Assembly (NCBI GenBank): GCA_029975295.1
Contig: JARKPK010000052.1
Coordinates: 1 to 64,000 of the forward strand
Source of the DNA: Thermoguttaceae bacterium
GTDB taxonomy: Bacteria > Planctomycetota > Planctomycetia > Pirellulales > Thermoguttaceae
Direction of reading: 5' to 3'
DNA length: 64,000 nt
This document shows positions 44,804 to 53,952 of this stretch, in pieces. Position numbers and translations under genes: made by a program. The notes under the pieces were generated by a model. That model was not told where the DNA came from, did no database searches, and saw only the letters and a list, made by a program, of their open reading frames with translations. Within the stretch, counting starts at the first letter, position 1, and every line of letters begins with the position of its first letter.

Positions 44804-46141
44804 CTAGCGAAGGGCTTCCAACGCCTTCAGTCGCATGGCGTTGAGACTGGGAAGCAGCCCGCCGACTGCGCCCATGATCATCGTCAACACGGCCCCAAGG
44901 GCCAGAGTGTTGGCATCGACGACTAAGCGGAGCACGACGGTCTTTCCGGCGCCGGCATTGCTGCTGACAACGCTCGTGGCGGTCCAGCCGTCGGCCAGCG
45001 ATCCGATGAAACACCCCAGGGCGCCGCCGATAATGGCGATCCCCAGCGATTCGAGCATGAACGATGCGAGAATCTGAAGCCGCGAGTAGCCCAAGAGGCG
45101 AAGCACGCCGATGTCTTTGATCCGCTGGCTGATCGCGGCGTACATCGTATTCATCACACCGAACACCCCGCCAACCGACATGATGACCACCACGAACCCG
45201 ATGGCCCACGCGAACTGCTGACTCGTTTCGGAAAGGCTCTTGTAGTAGTCGGTTTCAACTTGCGCCGAGACGGCCACATTGCGGTAGTTGGCCAAAAAGT
45301 CCTTCATTTCGACAGCGGCTTGCGGGCTGGGGCATCGGACGACAAGGGTGGTGTACACATTCTTGCCGAAGATCGCGGCCACCAGTGATCGCTTCGCCCA
45401 AATCTCCGAACCGAAGGTGGTGCTGGCCGAATCGAGGATGCCGGTGATGAGCCAAGTGCGGTTGCCCATGGTGAACGTGTCGCCGACATCAAGGCGTTTC
45501 GGGTTTCGCGCCGAGGCCAATTGGGCCGCGTCGCGGTCGCGTCCGAGCTCGCGGGCCACACCTTCGCCAACGACGCATTGAATGGCCACGACCGGCCGAG
45601 CCCGCTCGCCGTCGGGCGGCAGTTCGACCGCGCCGGCGGGCGAGAACCAAGCGCCGCCGGGCAGCAGCCCCTGGTCGTGAACGTAGGCTGATCGCAGCGG
45701 ATCCTCGATTCCGCGCAATTGCAGAAATCGGCGTTTGGGCCGATCACGCCGGGTGGTTTCGACCGCTTGATTGACGATGATGAACGTTTCGCGGCTGGCC
45801 ATCGGTCGGCCGCCGCGCCGTTCGACGAGCGGGAGGTTTTCGATTTGCGGCAGATCGCCGAGATTCAGCGTGCTGATGGCCTCGTCCGGCGCGCCGTCGG
45901 AGAGAACCAACACGTTGTCCGGCCGTCCGCTGCTGTCGGTCAACCGATTCATTCCGTTGACGAAGGCCGTCATCACCACCAGCAAGGCAATCACCAACGT
46001 GAACGCCGCGGCTGTCATCATGGTGGTTCGCCAGCGCACGGTGAGGTTTCGGAGGTTGTAGCCGATCGGCACGCGGCTGACGGCCGCCAACAACAGCACG
46101 ACGACCGACCAGAAGGCGAGTTGATTCCAAACGTCGAACAT
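44804..46141 (-). CDS. ABC transporter permease, FtsX/MacB type (second permease)
   Basis: A 445-residue FtsX-fold permease. An N-terminal helix (about 35-60) is followed by a large extracytoplasmic MacB-PCD-like domain and three C-terminal helices: FAWAIGFVVVIMSVGGVFGVMN, MLESLGIAIIGGALGCFIG and TLALGAVLTMIMGAVGGLLP. RIKDIGVLRLLGYSRLQIL is the conserved cytoplasmic coupling helix that contacts the ATPase. Such permeases transmit force to periplasmic partners to expel lipids or peptides rather than passing substrate through the membrane. It follows the other permease by 107 bases, so the exporter is probably heterodimeric. Confidence 0.9.
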   Translation of the reverse strand: MFDVWNQLAFWSVVVLLLAAVSRVPIGYNLRNLTVRWRTTMMTAAAFTLVIALLVVMTAFVNGMNRLTDSSGRPDNVLVLSDGAPDEAISTLNLGDLPQIENLPLVERRGGRPMASRETFIIVNQAVETTRRDRPKRRFLQLRGIEDPLRSAYVHDQGLLPGGAWFSPAGAVELPPDGERARPVVAIQCVVGEGVARELGRDRDAAQLASARNPKRLDVGDTFTMGNRTWLITGILDSASTTFGSEIWAKRSLVAAIFGKNVYTTLVVRCPSPQAAVEMKDFLANYRNVAVSAQVETDYYKSLSETSQQFAWAIGFVVVIMSVGGVFGVMNTMYAAISQRIKDIGVLRLLGYSRLQILASFMLESLGIAIIGGALGCFIGSLADGWTATSVVSSNAGAGKTVVLRLVVDANTLALGAVLTMIMGAVGGLLPSLNAMRLKALEALR

Positions 46142-46248
46142 GAAAACACTCGCAAATCATTTGCCCGCTTGCCAGACCGCGACGATTCGGCGGGCGAACC
46201 GGTTTATCGATCCGACGCCGAGGCCCATGGCCGCGCCGCCCGGCATCG

Positions 46249-47520
46249 TCAGGTGATCTTGGCGAACACTTCTGCCGCTTTCACGTTGCGCGCCGACCAC
46301 GCCGGCAGCAGGCTCCCCAGCAGCGCGGCCAAGCCGCCGACCGATGGTCCCCACCACAGCGCCGCTTCGGGCACCATGAAACGATCGAAAAAGGCGATGG
46401 GAAACTTCAAACCGCCCATCAGGACATTGATGACCAAATAAGTTCCACCGGAACTGAGCATGCCCGCTCCCGCCCCCAACAGCAGCGACTCGCCGAGCAC
46501 AAGGGCCAAAATCTGCCAAGGCCGGAACCCCAGCACCTTCATCACCGCCATTTCCTGTCGCCGTTCACGCACGCTGATGCTGATGGCGTTGGCGATCACC
46601 AAGAGAATGGTGAACAAGCACGCCGGGGCCAGCAACCAGCGCATGCCCCAAATCAGGTCTTTGAATCCTCCGAGGAACGACGCATAGCCCGACGCCGCGG
46701 TTTCGCATTTCACGGCCGGGTTGGCAAAGTCGGGCGCGTTTTCGATCTGCTCGGCCAAACGGGTGAAGCTGTTGGTGTCGGGCACCTTCAACCACACAAG
46801 GTTCAGGTTGGCACCGGCCAGCGGATGCGTGCGCCCGGTGTTGCGTTGATAGGCGTCGAAGGCGTTGTTGTAATACTCGCGATTGATGGCGGCCAAGGTG
46901 TCGTAGCGGCCCGGCGGAAACAATCCGACCACCTCGAACTCGAGGTCGATTCCCTTGAAGGTGGCCAGTCCGGTCACGTTGATGCGCTTGCCGATGATTT
47001 CTTTCGGCTCGAAGAGTGATTTTTGCAGCAAGTTCACCGCGTGGTTTCGCCCGAGGATGATGCCTTGCCGCTTCTCTTCCAAGACTTTGACATACCGGGT
47101 CAGTTCTGCCAGATCGTTGCCTTCGAGCAGGTCGAGGCCGTCCATCATGGTCAAAATCTTCGCGGGCTCGACGGCCACGCAGAAAAGCAGGCTCTCGCGA
47201 GTGATCTTCTCTTTGTCGAGCGTGCTGACGTAGAACTGCCATGTCATCGAATCGGTCGGCATGACGTCGCCGGGCCGACGCGCCGCGCCGCGACTGAGCG
47301 GGTCGGCGTAAGAAAAGGGCAACCGGCTGGGGATCGACCAGCGTTCTGTGACCAATCCGCGAAAGTTCTGGCTCTTCTCGGTGGTCAGGTAGTCGAGCAG
47401 GGAAAGAACCGACCAAACGACAATCACCACGAACACAAGCACAACCGTGACCAGAACGGACAGAATCGACCGCATGGGGTTGCGGATCACGTTGCGAAGA
47501 ATGAGCATCGCGAATTTCAT
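46249..47520 (-). CDS. ABC transporter permease, FtsX/MacB type (first permease)
   Basis: A 423-residue permease. The first helix (ILSVLVTVVLVFVVIVVWSVL) is followed by an extracytoplasmic domain of ~220 residues and a three-helix C-terminal bundle including WLLAPACLFTILLVIANAI and LALVLGESLLLGAGAGMLSS. The cytoplasmic coupling region RERRQEMAVMKVLGFRPWQI matches FtsX-family permeases. It lies 97 bases after the ATPase gene and just before the second permease, giving the order adaptor, ATPase, permease, permease. Confidence 0.9.
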   Translation of the reverse strand: MKFAMLILRNVIRNPMRSILSVLVTVVLVFVVIVVWSVLSLLDYLTTEKSQNFRGLVTERWSIPSRLPFSYADPLSRGAARRPGDVMPTDSMTWQFYVSTLDKEKITRESLLFCVAVEPAKILTMMDGLDLLEGNDLAELTRYVKVLEEKRQGIILGRNHAVNLLQKSLFEPKEIIGKRINVTGLATFKGIDLEFEVVGLFPPGRYDTLAAINREYYNNAFDAYQRNTGRTHPLAGANLNLVWLKVPDTNSFTRLAEQIENAPDFANPAVKCETAASGYASFLGGFKDLIWGMRWLLAPACLFTILLVIANAISISVRERRQEMAVMKVLGFRPWQILALVLGESLLLGAGAGMLSSGGTYLVINVLMGGLKFPIAFFDRFMVPEAALWWGPSVGGLAALLGSLLPAWSARNVKAAEVFAKIT

Positions 47521-47617
47521 GGCATTTCACTCCGGGCCGACGCGGCTCAGCGGGCGCCGGGCCGTTGATTCGCGCCGATCGACCGTCGCCCGGGCCGGCC
47601 CGCGGCAAGCGCTTTGG

Positions 47618-48457
47618 TCAACTGCCGCCGCCGCCGTTGGCTACGACCAATTGCCCCTTCTCCAGATGCAAAATGCGGTCGGCTCTCGAAGCGGCTCGGG
47701 GATCATGAGTCACCAGGATGATGGTCTTGTGCAGCACTCGGCGCAGCTCGCCGAGCAAATCGAGAATCTCTTCGGCGGAACGGGCGTCAAGGTCGCCGGT
47801 CGGCTCGTCGGCGACAATCAAGGTCGGGTCGGTGACGATGGCCCTTGCGATGCCGACTCGCTGCTGCTGCCCCCCGGAGAGCTGGCCCGGCCGATGCCGC
47901 ATGCGGTGACCCAACCCGACAAGCTCCAGCGCCGTGTTCACCTGCCGGCGGCGTTCCGAGGCCGACAGCGGCAAGAGCAGCAACGGGAGCTCCACGTTCT
48001 CGTATGCGCTGAGCACCGGCAGCAGGTGATAGAATTGGAAGATGAATCCGATATGCCGCGTTCGCCATCGGGCCAACTGCGACTCGCTCATGGCCGAGAC
48101 GAGTTGGTCTCCGACCCAAACCTCGCCCTCGCTGGGCGTATCGAGCCCGGCCACTAGATTCAGCAGAGTGGTCTTGCCCGAGCCGCTCGGGCCCATCAGC
48201 GCAAGGAACTCGCCGGACGGCACATCAACCGACAGATCGTGGAGCACGTCGATCTGTTCGCTGCCCCGACGGAAGTATTTGTGGACATGGCGCACGCGCA
48301 CGATCGGCGTCGATCGGGTTGCCGTCGATGGTTCGCCTGGTTGCACCAAAGTCACTTCGCTGTTCCTTGAAACCGGATGATTGACGCTCGGATCAGCCGA
48401 AGAGCGCCGACGCGACGATGGCTTCTCGGCGTCGGCCTTCCGTTGGCGGCCCTTCAT
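47618..48457 (-). CDS. ABC transporter ATP-binding protein, LolD/MacB type
   Basis: A 279-residue ATPase. Walker A is GPSGSGKTT, the signature is LSGGQQQR and Walker B is [12 protein letters not shown], followed by the H-loop in [10 protein letters not shown]. The Q-loop is in [18 protein letters not shown], the pattern of LolD, MacB and FtsE-type exporters. An N-terminal basic tail of ~33 residues is dispensable; a GTG at 48355 with AAGGA upstream may be the real start. It energises the two FtsX-type permeases encoded just downstream. Confidence 0.95.
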   Translation of the reverse strand: MKGRQRKADAEKPSSRRRSSADPSVNHPVSRNSEVTLVQPGEPSTATRSTPIVRVRHVHKYFRRGSEQIDVLHDLSVDVPSGEFLALMGPSGSGKTTLLNLVAGLDTPSEGEVWVGDQLVSAMSESQLARWRTRHIGFIFQFYHLLPVLSAYENVELPLLLLPLSASERRRQVNTALELVGLGHRMRHRPGQLSGGQQQRVGIARAIVTDPTLIVADEPTGDLDARSAEEILDLLGELRRVLHKTIILVTHDPRAASRADRILHLEKGQLVVANGGGGS

Positions 48458-48550
48458 CCCTTACTGCTTCGAGCGAGAGCGGCGAGCCGAATTGCCGTCC
48501 GCCGTGACCCGCCATCCGCGCCCCGCGCCGGCCATTGCCGTCAGCACTGT

Positions 48551-49804
48551 TCAATGGCCCTGAGGCGGCTGATCCTTTTTCAGGAAGGTGACCAGCGCCG
48601 TCATCTCGGGCTTCAGGTACACGCCCTCTTCCTCCTGCTTGATTGACGTGATCTTCACCCGCACCGAGACCACGCCCTTGGCCCGGTCGGCAATCGGCAT
48701 TAGGCGCGACACGTAGCCCTCATCGGTCCGGTCGGGCCACGACTCCGTCTTGATCTGGCACTTCTGGTTGAGAAACACCTCGGCGATGTCGCGCTCTTGG
48801 ATCGACACATCGACCTCCAAATCGGAGAGGTCGGCCATCTCGCACAGACTGTAGGAACCTTGCATGGCGATCGGGTTCACCAAATTGCCCTTCTCGGCGT
48901 TCTTGCGCAATATCGTGCCGGTAACCGGCGCGCGGATCACGCAATTGGCCAGCCGCCACTCGGCCTTCTCGAGCTCTGCTTCCGCCCGCGCCAAGTCGGC
49001 GGCGGCCATGCGGCGTCGTTCGTCTCGGGCTCCGTCGCGAACCAAATACCATGCGTTCTCCAGGCGGCGAGCCCGCTGCTCCGCCGCGGTAAAACGAGTG
49101 ATTGCGTCGTCGTACTGTTCCTGAGGGATCGTCTTCGTTTGCAGCAGCTTCTGATAGCGGTCGACCAACGTGCGCCAATAGTCGCGCTGAATCTCCGCTT
49201 CCTTCCAGTCGGCATACGCCTGCCGCTTCTCCTCTTCTCGTGATCCATTCTCAATTTCGGTCAGCGTCCACTTGGCAATATCGACCATCGCCTTTGCGCG
49301 ATCCCGATCCGCCCGATACTCGGTGTCTTCAATGCGAGCGAGCACGTCGCCTTCGTTGACCCGCTGACCTTCCAGAATCCGCAGCTCGACGATCCGGCCC
49401 GACACTTGCGGGCTGATGAGTATCTGCCTGGCGGGCACGATATAGCCTTTCGCTTGATTGGCAATCGTTCCGCTAGGGGCGACGGGCGCCGAGCCGGATT
49501 TCCCTCCGGCGCCGCGATTCGCCCCATCGGCCTTTGACGAGGCCGCGACGCCCGAGGAAGGCTTCTCCGACGAAGCATTCGCCTCGGAATTGCCTCGGCG
49601 CAGCGCGAGCCACCCACCGACGATCCCGACCAGAAGCAGAACCAAACCCAGCCCGATCCACCATCGCTGCCGTGAGCGATCGGCCGTCACATCGGGAGCC
49701 AAACGGAGCGACCGGACCCGATCGCTGAGAGTGGCCGATGTTGCGTCGTGGGCGGGATCGGTCCGCGTGGGAACTCGACCTTCCGGCGCGTCGGTAACTT
49801 GCAT
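48551..49804 (-). CDS. HlyD/MacA-like periplasmic adaptor of the ABC exporter
   Basis: A 417-residue protein with a single N-terminal membrane anchor (WIGLGLVLLLVGIVGGWLAL, about residues 47-66), a Ser/Ala/Gly-rich linker, the first lipoyl half (QVSGRIVELRILEGQRVNEG), a long coiled-coil hairpin with many Glu/Arg/Ala residues, the second lipoyl half (RAPVTGTILRKNAEKG) and a barrel. GAGGTGA precedes the ATG by five or six bases; the longer frame upstream to 50074 is not protein-like. As first gene of the adaptor-ATPase-permease-permease set it would bridge to an outer-membrane channel, which is not encoded here. Confidence 0.92.
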   Translation of the reverse strand: MQVTDAPEGRVPTRTDPAHDATSATLSDRVRSLRLAPDVTADRSRQRWWIGLGLVLLLVGIVGGWLALRRGNSEANASSEKPSSGVAASSKADGANRGAGGKSGSAPVAPSGTIANQAKGYIVPARQILISPQVSGRIVELRILEGQRVNEGDVLARIEDTEYRADRDRAKAMVDIAKWTLTEIENGSREEEKRQAYADWKEAEIQRDYWRTLVDRYQKLLQTKTIPQEQYDDAITRFTAAEQRARRLENAWYLVRDGARDERRRMAAADLARAEAELEKAEWRLANCVIRAPVTGTILRKNAEKGNLVNPIAMQGSYSLCEMADLSDLEVDVSIQERDIAEVFLNQKCQIKTESWPDRTDEGYVSRLMPIADRAKGVVSVRVKITSIKQEEEGVYLKPEMTALVTFLKKDQPPQGH

Positions 49805-50091
49805 CAGATCACCTCGATTCACGAGCCGCGCTCCAACGCCCGAGGAGCTGCGTGCGAGAACAAACCGCCGGCGCACTCCGACGGCCACGGTTGACGGCGG
49901 TTCTGTGCAATGCCGAGCCTTTCGGTTCGCAACGGCAGTCGCGAGCGATAGGCGATAGGTCGGTTGCCTGCACGAGCGGACGCGTTTTCCCTCGTAGATT
50001 ACTGGGCCCAATGCCGCGGCCGGTGGCTCAGACAGACGGCGGCATTTCGTCAGATGAGCGTTGGAGGAAAGCATCTCCGTGTAATTCCTCT

Positions 50092-50120
50092 ATTATGTTT
50101 CGTTGCAACGGACTTGGCCA
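50092..50120 (-). promoter_or_regulatory. Candidate promoter of the ABC exporter operon
   Basis: On the minus strand TGGCCA (50115-50120) is followed after 17 bases by CATAAT (50092-50097, 5/6 match). The leader to the ATG at 49804 would be about 280 bases. Confidence 0.4.
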
Positions 50121-50171
50121 GATGCAGGCCAAGTGGATTCCACATCCGCGGAATTTGACTCGCACGGCGAC

Positions 50172-50226
50172 AAAAAAAGCCCGGCGCGGCCAACGATCGG
50201 GCAGGACCCGCCCGTTGGCCTGCGTC
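50172..50226 (-). terminator. Rho-independent terminator, minus strand
   Basis: On the minus strand a stem with GGCCAACG/CGTTGGCC (50188-50195 and 50213-50220), an inner CGGG/CCCG and outer extension pairs is followed four bases later by seven T (50172-50178). It ends a transcript that starts upstream on the minus strand, where no protein gene is seen. Confidence 0.55.
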
Positions 50227-50381
50227 CCAAGGTGATTCGTCGGGCTGGACCTTCGCCACGTGGCCGCAGATGCGGCCTTGGGGGGCGATCGTGCCCCTTC
50301 GGTTGGTGGAATTCCTTGCTTTTCCTCCGGGCGGCAAACACAATGCTACTGTTGATTGGCTAACCATCGGAGGAAGTACGC

Positions 50382-52286
50382 ATGGCCATCCGTTCTGCGC
50401 TGTTGTTCGTTCTGATAATTGCGGTTGTGTCGATTGTTACGATCGATCGATCCCTTCTGCCGTCCGCCAAGGGCGCCGAGCGAACCAGCGCTTCGGCCGA
50501 CACTGAGAGCGAAGCCCTTGTCGATAACGTGGCCGCAGCCAACGGGATGGCAGCGACGCCCGAAAAAGATCAAGAAGGGCAGAAAGAAAAGAATCGCGCG
50601 GAGAAGCCTCGCGACACGGGAGAAAAGAAACCGGAAAAACCAGCGCCCACCGAGGAAAAGAAGCCGGAAGGCGGCAAGAAACCCGACGGCGAAAAACCCG
50701 TCCAGAAGGCGGGCGGATCGAATGCTGAAGCCAAGTCGGGCGCGGCGGCCGACAAAGATCCGGCCAAAGCGGCGGCGGCGACGCCCGAGGCGGCGAAGAC
50801 GGAGCCGCCCAAGCCGGCCACGGTCGAGGTGAAGCGACAGCCGTTGAAAATCGAAGCGACGTTCGACGGGGTTTTCGAGTCGCAGCAGATGGCCGAGTTG
50901 GTGTTGCGCCCGGCGGAGTGGCAAGGCTTGACCGTCATGCACGCAGTCGAACATGGAAAGGTGGTCCGACGCGGCGATGTGATTGTAACGCTGGAGTTGG
51001 AGAAGATCGACCGCGCGCTGGCCGACCTTCGTGCCGATTTACGCCTGAACGAGCTTTCCCTCAGACAGGCGGAAGAGGAGTTGCGGGCCATCGAGGCGCT
51101 GGCACCGATCGATTTGGCGTCCGCCGAGCGCATCAACAAACAAACGCGCGAAGACACCGAGTTGTACAAGGGCGTCTTCCGGCCGATGAACGTACGCAGC
51201 GCGGAGATGATGATGAAACTGGCCGATTTCCGGCTTCAGAACGCTGAGGAGGAAATGGAACAGCTCGAAAAGATGTACAAAGCCGACGACTTGACGGAAG
51301 AAACCGAGAAGATCGTCCTCAAGCGGGCTCAAATGCAACTGGAAGTTGCGAGATTCAATCGCGAGATCGCCAAGATCCAATTCGAAGACGCGATCAAACG
51401 CGATATTCCGCGCGCGGACGCGCGCATCGACGAGGCGGCCCGACGCGCCGACATTGCCTGGCAACGCACGCGCGTGCTCGCGCCGGTTGCGTTGGAAAAG
51501 CAGCGATTGGAGGTGGAAAAGCTCCGCGTGGCCCGAGCCCGTTCCGAGGAGCGATTCGCAAAGTTGTCGGCGGACCGCGAGCAAATGACGGTTCGAGCCC
51601 CGATCGACGGGGTCGTTTACTACGGCGCGTGCGATCGCGGCCGTTGGGGCACCGGTCTCGGCGAGCAATTGCAGCGGGGAGCAACGCTTCAGCCCAACAA
51701 GGTGTTTGCGACGGTCGTGCAGCCTCGCCCCTTGGCGGTGCGAATCAATGTTCCCGAAAAACAGCTTATCAATGCGCGCGTCGGGATGAAAGCGACCATC
51801 AAGCCGGCGGCGTTGCCCGAAGTGCGACTGGACGGCATCGTCGATCGGGTGACGGCTGTTCCGTTGAGCGGCGGGGTGTTTGATGCGAAGATCACCTTGG
51901 CTGCGGAAAAGGCAGCCGAATCATTGATGCCCGGCATGACAGGCGAAGTGAAGGTTCTGGCCTACGACAAGCGCGACGCCGTGGTGGTTCCAGCGGCCGC
52001 CGTTGCAACCGACGAAGACGATGATCGTAAGCATTTCGTCTATCTCATGGCCGAAGGGAAGCCGAAGAAACAGCCGATTAAGATCGGCCGCAAGACGGAC
52101 AAACTGGTCGAAGTGCTTGCCGGCGTGGAGCCCGGGCAGCACGTGCTGGCCGAAGCTCCCAAGGATAAATCGGCCGATGCGGGGGCGGCGAAACCCGCTG
52201 CGGCCGGGAAGGCCGAACCGACTGGATCGGGCAAGCCGACCCAGCCTGCCGCGTCGGCGGGCGATTCGGCCAAGCAATCGAAATAG
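50382..52286 (+). CDS. HlyD-family adaptor with long charged linker
   Basis: A 634-residue protein with an N-terminal signal anchor (ALLFVLIIAVVSIVTI). A Lys/Glu/Pro/Ala-rich linker of ~95 residues (about 50-145) precedes the HlyD core, starting at KRQPLKIEATFDGVFESQQM. Then come a first lipoyl half, a long coiled-coil hairpin (residues ~195-400), a second lipoyl half (MTVRAPIDGVVYYGACDRG) and barrel/MP domains. GGAGGA precedes the ATG. It is divergent to the ABC operon's adaptor and followed by the terpene-cyclase-like gene. The linker composition suits a tether crossing the periplasm or peptidoglycan. Confidence 0.9.
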   Translation: MAIRSALLFVLIIAVVSIVTIDRSLLPSAKGAERTSASADTESEALVDNVAAANGMAATPEKDQEGQKEKNRAEKPRDTGEKKPEKPAPTEEKKPEGGKKPDGEKPVQKAGGSNAEAKSGAAADKDPAKAAAATPEAAKTEPPKPATVEVKRQPLKIEATFDGVFESQQMAELVLRPAEWQGLTVMHAVEHGKVVRRGDVIVTLELEKIDRALADLRADLRLNELSLRQAEEELRAIEALAPIDLASAERINKQTREDTELYKGVFRPMNVRSAEMMMKLADFRLQNAEEEMEQLEKMYKADDLTEETEKIVLKRAQMQLEVARFNREIAKIQFEDAIKRDIPRADARIDEAARRADIAWQRTRVLAPVALEKQRLEVEKLRVARARSEERFAKLSADREQMTVRAPIDGVVYYGACDRGRWGTGLGEQLQRGATLQPNKVFATVVQPRPLAVRINVPEKQLINARVGMKATIKPAALPEVRLDGIVDRVTAVPLSGGVFDAKITLAAEKAAESLMPGMTGEVKVLAYDKRDAVVVPAAAVATDEDDDRKHFVYLMAEGKPKKQPIKIGRKTDKLVEVLAGVEPGQHVLAEAPKDKSADAGAAKPAAAGKAEPTGSGKPTQPAASAGDSAKQSK

Positions 52287-52494
52287 GTCGTTCATTTCCC
52301 GTTGAATCGCAACGCACCCGCGAACAACTAGGCGGGAGAGAACCCCGGGGAGATTGTCGGAGCTGCGGTTCCGAATCGGCTGACGGCTGTTGCCCAGGTG
52401 CTGCATAATGGAATGGTGCAGTTCGGCGGCAAGCCGACCGCCCGGCTCCGGTCGCAAGGCGCTGTCGTCTTCGAAAGGTCTGCGGCCCGGTGGG

Positions 52495-53865
52495 ATGAAA
52501 GAGAACGTACTAGCTGACGGAGCAACCGAAGTGCCTCGATCGTTTCCATCGGTTCGTTTTGTTCGAGAGCAGAGTCGCGATTCGACATCGGAGCGTCGTT
52601 CTCGGTCGGCTCCCTCCGATCGCGCAAGAATCGCCCGATCGAGTTGTTGTCGCCGTAGTGCTTGTGCGATTCGGGCGGCGGTGATCGGTTGGGTCGGCTC
52701 GTGGGTGTTGATCGGCGGCTGGGCCGATGGCTTGCGGACGGTGGCTGCTGCCGAGGCGGTTGCGGCCGCCTTGGGGGCGTCGCCAAAGCCGCCGCCCATC
52801 GAAGCGCCCACGCGCAAACAGATCGACGAGGCGATCGCTCGCGGCGTCGATTTCCTTCTGCAACGGCAGAACCCCGATGGTTCCTGGGGCTTGCCCGACA
52901 TGCGGCGCCCGTATCAGGTCACCGCGCCGATTCCCGGGGCGCACCATGCGTTTCGGGCGGGCACGAGCGGGCTGTGCATTTCGGCGCTGATCGAGGCCGG
53001 CGGCGATCGGCCCGACGTTCAAAAATCGCTCGATCGCGCGGAGCAATGGGCGTGTCAAACGCTGCCGCGATTGCGCCGGGCCACGCCCGATGTCTTCTAC
53101 AACTCGTGGGGGCACATTTATTCCATCGCGGCTTTGGTGCAACTGCGAACGCGCTGCGGAGATGATGCGGCCAGGCGGCAGCGAATCGATGAGACACTGA
53201 AACAGCAGATGGAATTGCTCGAACGATACGAAGTGGTCGATGGTGGATGGGCGTATTACGATTTCGAGATCGGCACGAAGAAGCCCGCCGGATCGTCGAT
53301 CAGCTTCGTGTCTGCTGCCGCGCTGGTTTCGCTCGACGCCGCGAAGCAGGCGGGCTTTCAGATGGATCGTAAGACAATCGATCGCGCCATCGAGTCGATC
53401 AATCGGCAACGGAAGTCCGACTTTTCGTACTGCTACGGAGAGTACCTAAAGTACAATCCGATGCATCCGGTCAATCGGCCCGCGGGCAGTCTCGGGCGCA
53501 GCCAGTGCTGCAACTTGGCGCTGCGGCTGTGGGGCGACGCTTCCGTCACCGACGAGGTGCTGAAATCTTGGCTCGATCGCCTCTACGCCCGCAACGGCTG
53601 GCTCGACATCGGTCGCAAACGGCCCATTCCGCACGAATCGCACTTCGCCATTGCGGGCTATTTCTTCTACTTCGGCCATTATTACGGCGCCCGTTGCATC
53701 GAACTGCTTCCCCAAGAGCAGCGCGCACCGTATCAGGTGCAGTTGGCCCGCATCTTGATCGACTTGCAGGAAAAAGACGGTTCGTGGTGGGACTTTCCCA
53801 TGTACGACTATCATCAACAGTACGGCACGGCCTTCGCCCTGATGTCGCTGGCGCGCTGCCGCTAG
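52495..53865 (+). CDS. Secreted terpene-cyclase-fold (prenyltransferase/squalene oxidase repeat) protein
   Basis: A protein of about 456 residues. The last ~350 residues are alpha-alpha toroid repeats with QW-type motifs: QRQNPDGSWGLPD, VVDGGWAYYDFEIG and LQEKDGSWWDFPM. A hydrophobic stretch (VIGWVGSWVLIGGWADGL) just before the domain is signal-peptide-like, so a start near a GTG at 52681 is possible; the extent given is tentative. Squalene-hopene cyclases share the repeats, but no DxDD acid motif was found, so catalysis as a cyclase is unlikely or different. It sits downstream of an HlyD adaptor gene. Confidence 0.72.
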   Translation: MKENVLADGATEVPRSFPSVRFVREQSRDSTSERRSRSAPSDRARIARSSCCRRSACAIRAAVIGWVGSWVLIGGWADGLRTVAAAEAVAAALGASPKPPPIEAPTRKQIDEAIARGVDFLLQRQNPDGSWGLPDMRRPYQVTAPIPGAHHAFRAGTSGLCISALIEAGGDRPDVQKSLDRAEQWACQTLPRLRRATPDVFYNSWGHIYSIAALVQLRTRCGDDAARRQRIDETLKQQMELLERYEVVDGGWAYYDFEIGTKKPAGSSISFVSAAALVSLDAAKQAGFQMDRKTIDRAIESINRQRKSDFSYCYGEYLKYNPMHPVNRPAGSLGRSQCCNLALRLWGDASVTDEVLKSWLDRLYARNGWLDIGRKRPIPHESHFAIAGYFFYFGHYYGARCIELLPQEQRAPYQVQLARILIDLQEKDGSWWDFPMYDYHQQYGTAFALMSLARCR

Positions 53866-53952
53866 CCTTGCCGCAGCGCCGCGCAAAGAGGGATAAGGCC
53901 CGCTTCGCGCGGCGCGTATCGCTGCAGGTCGCCGTTGGTTGCGGCTGCGTTG

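Larger units (their letters stand above)
49805..50381. other. Divergent intergenic region with terminator and possible RNA
   Basis: 577 bases between the divergent adaptor genes. It holds a minus-strand promoter for the ABC operon (50092-50120), a minus-strand terminator (50172-50226) and nested hairpins upstream of it, GGCCGCA/TGCGGCC at 50262-50277 and GGGGC/GCCCC near 50282-50297. No protein-like frame was seen. Confidence 0.6.

Noticed and set aside
52495-53865. Squalene-hopene cyclase
   Set aside because: QW-type repeats are present, but no DxDD acid motif and the length is about two thirds of a real cyclase.
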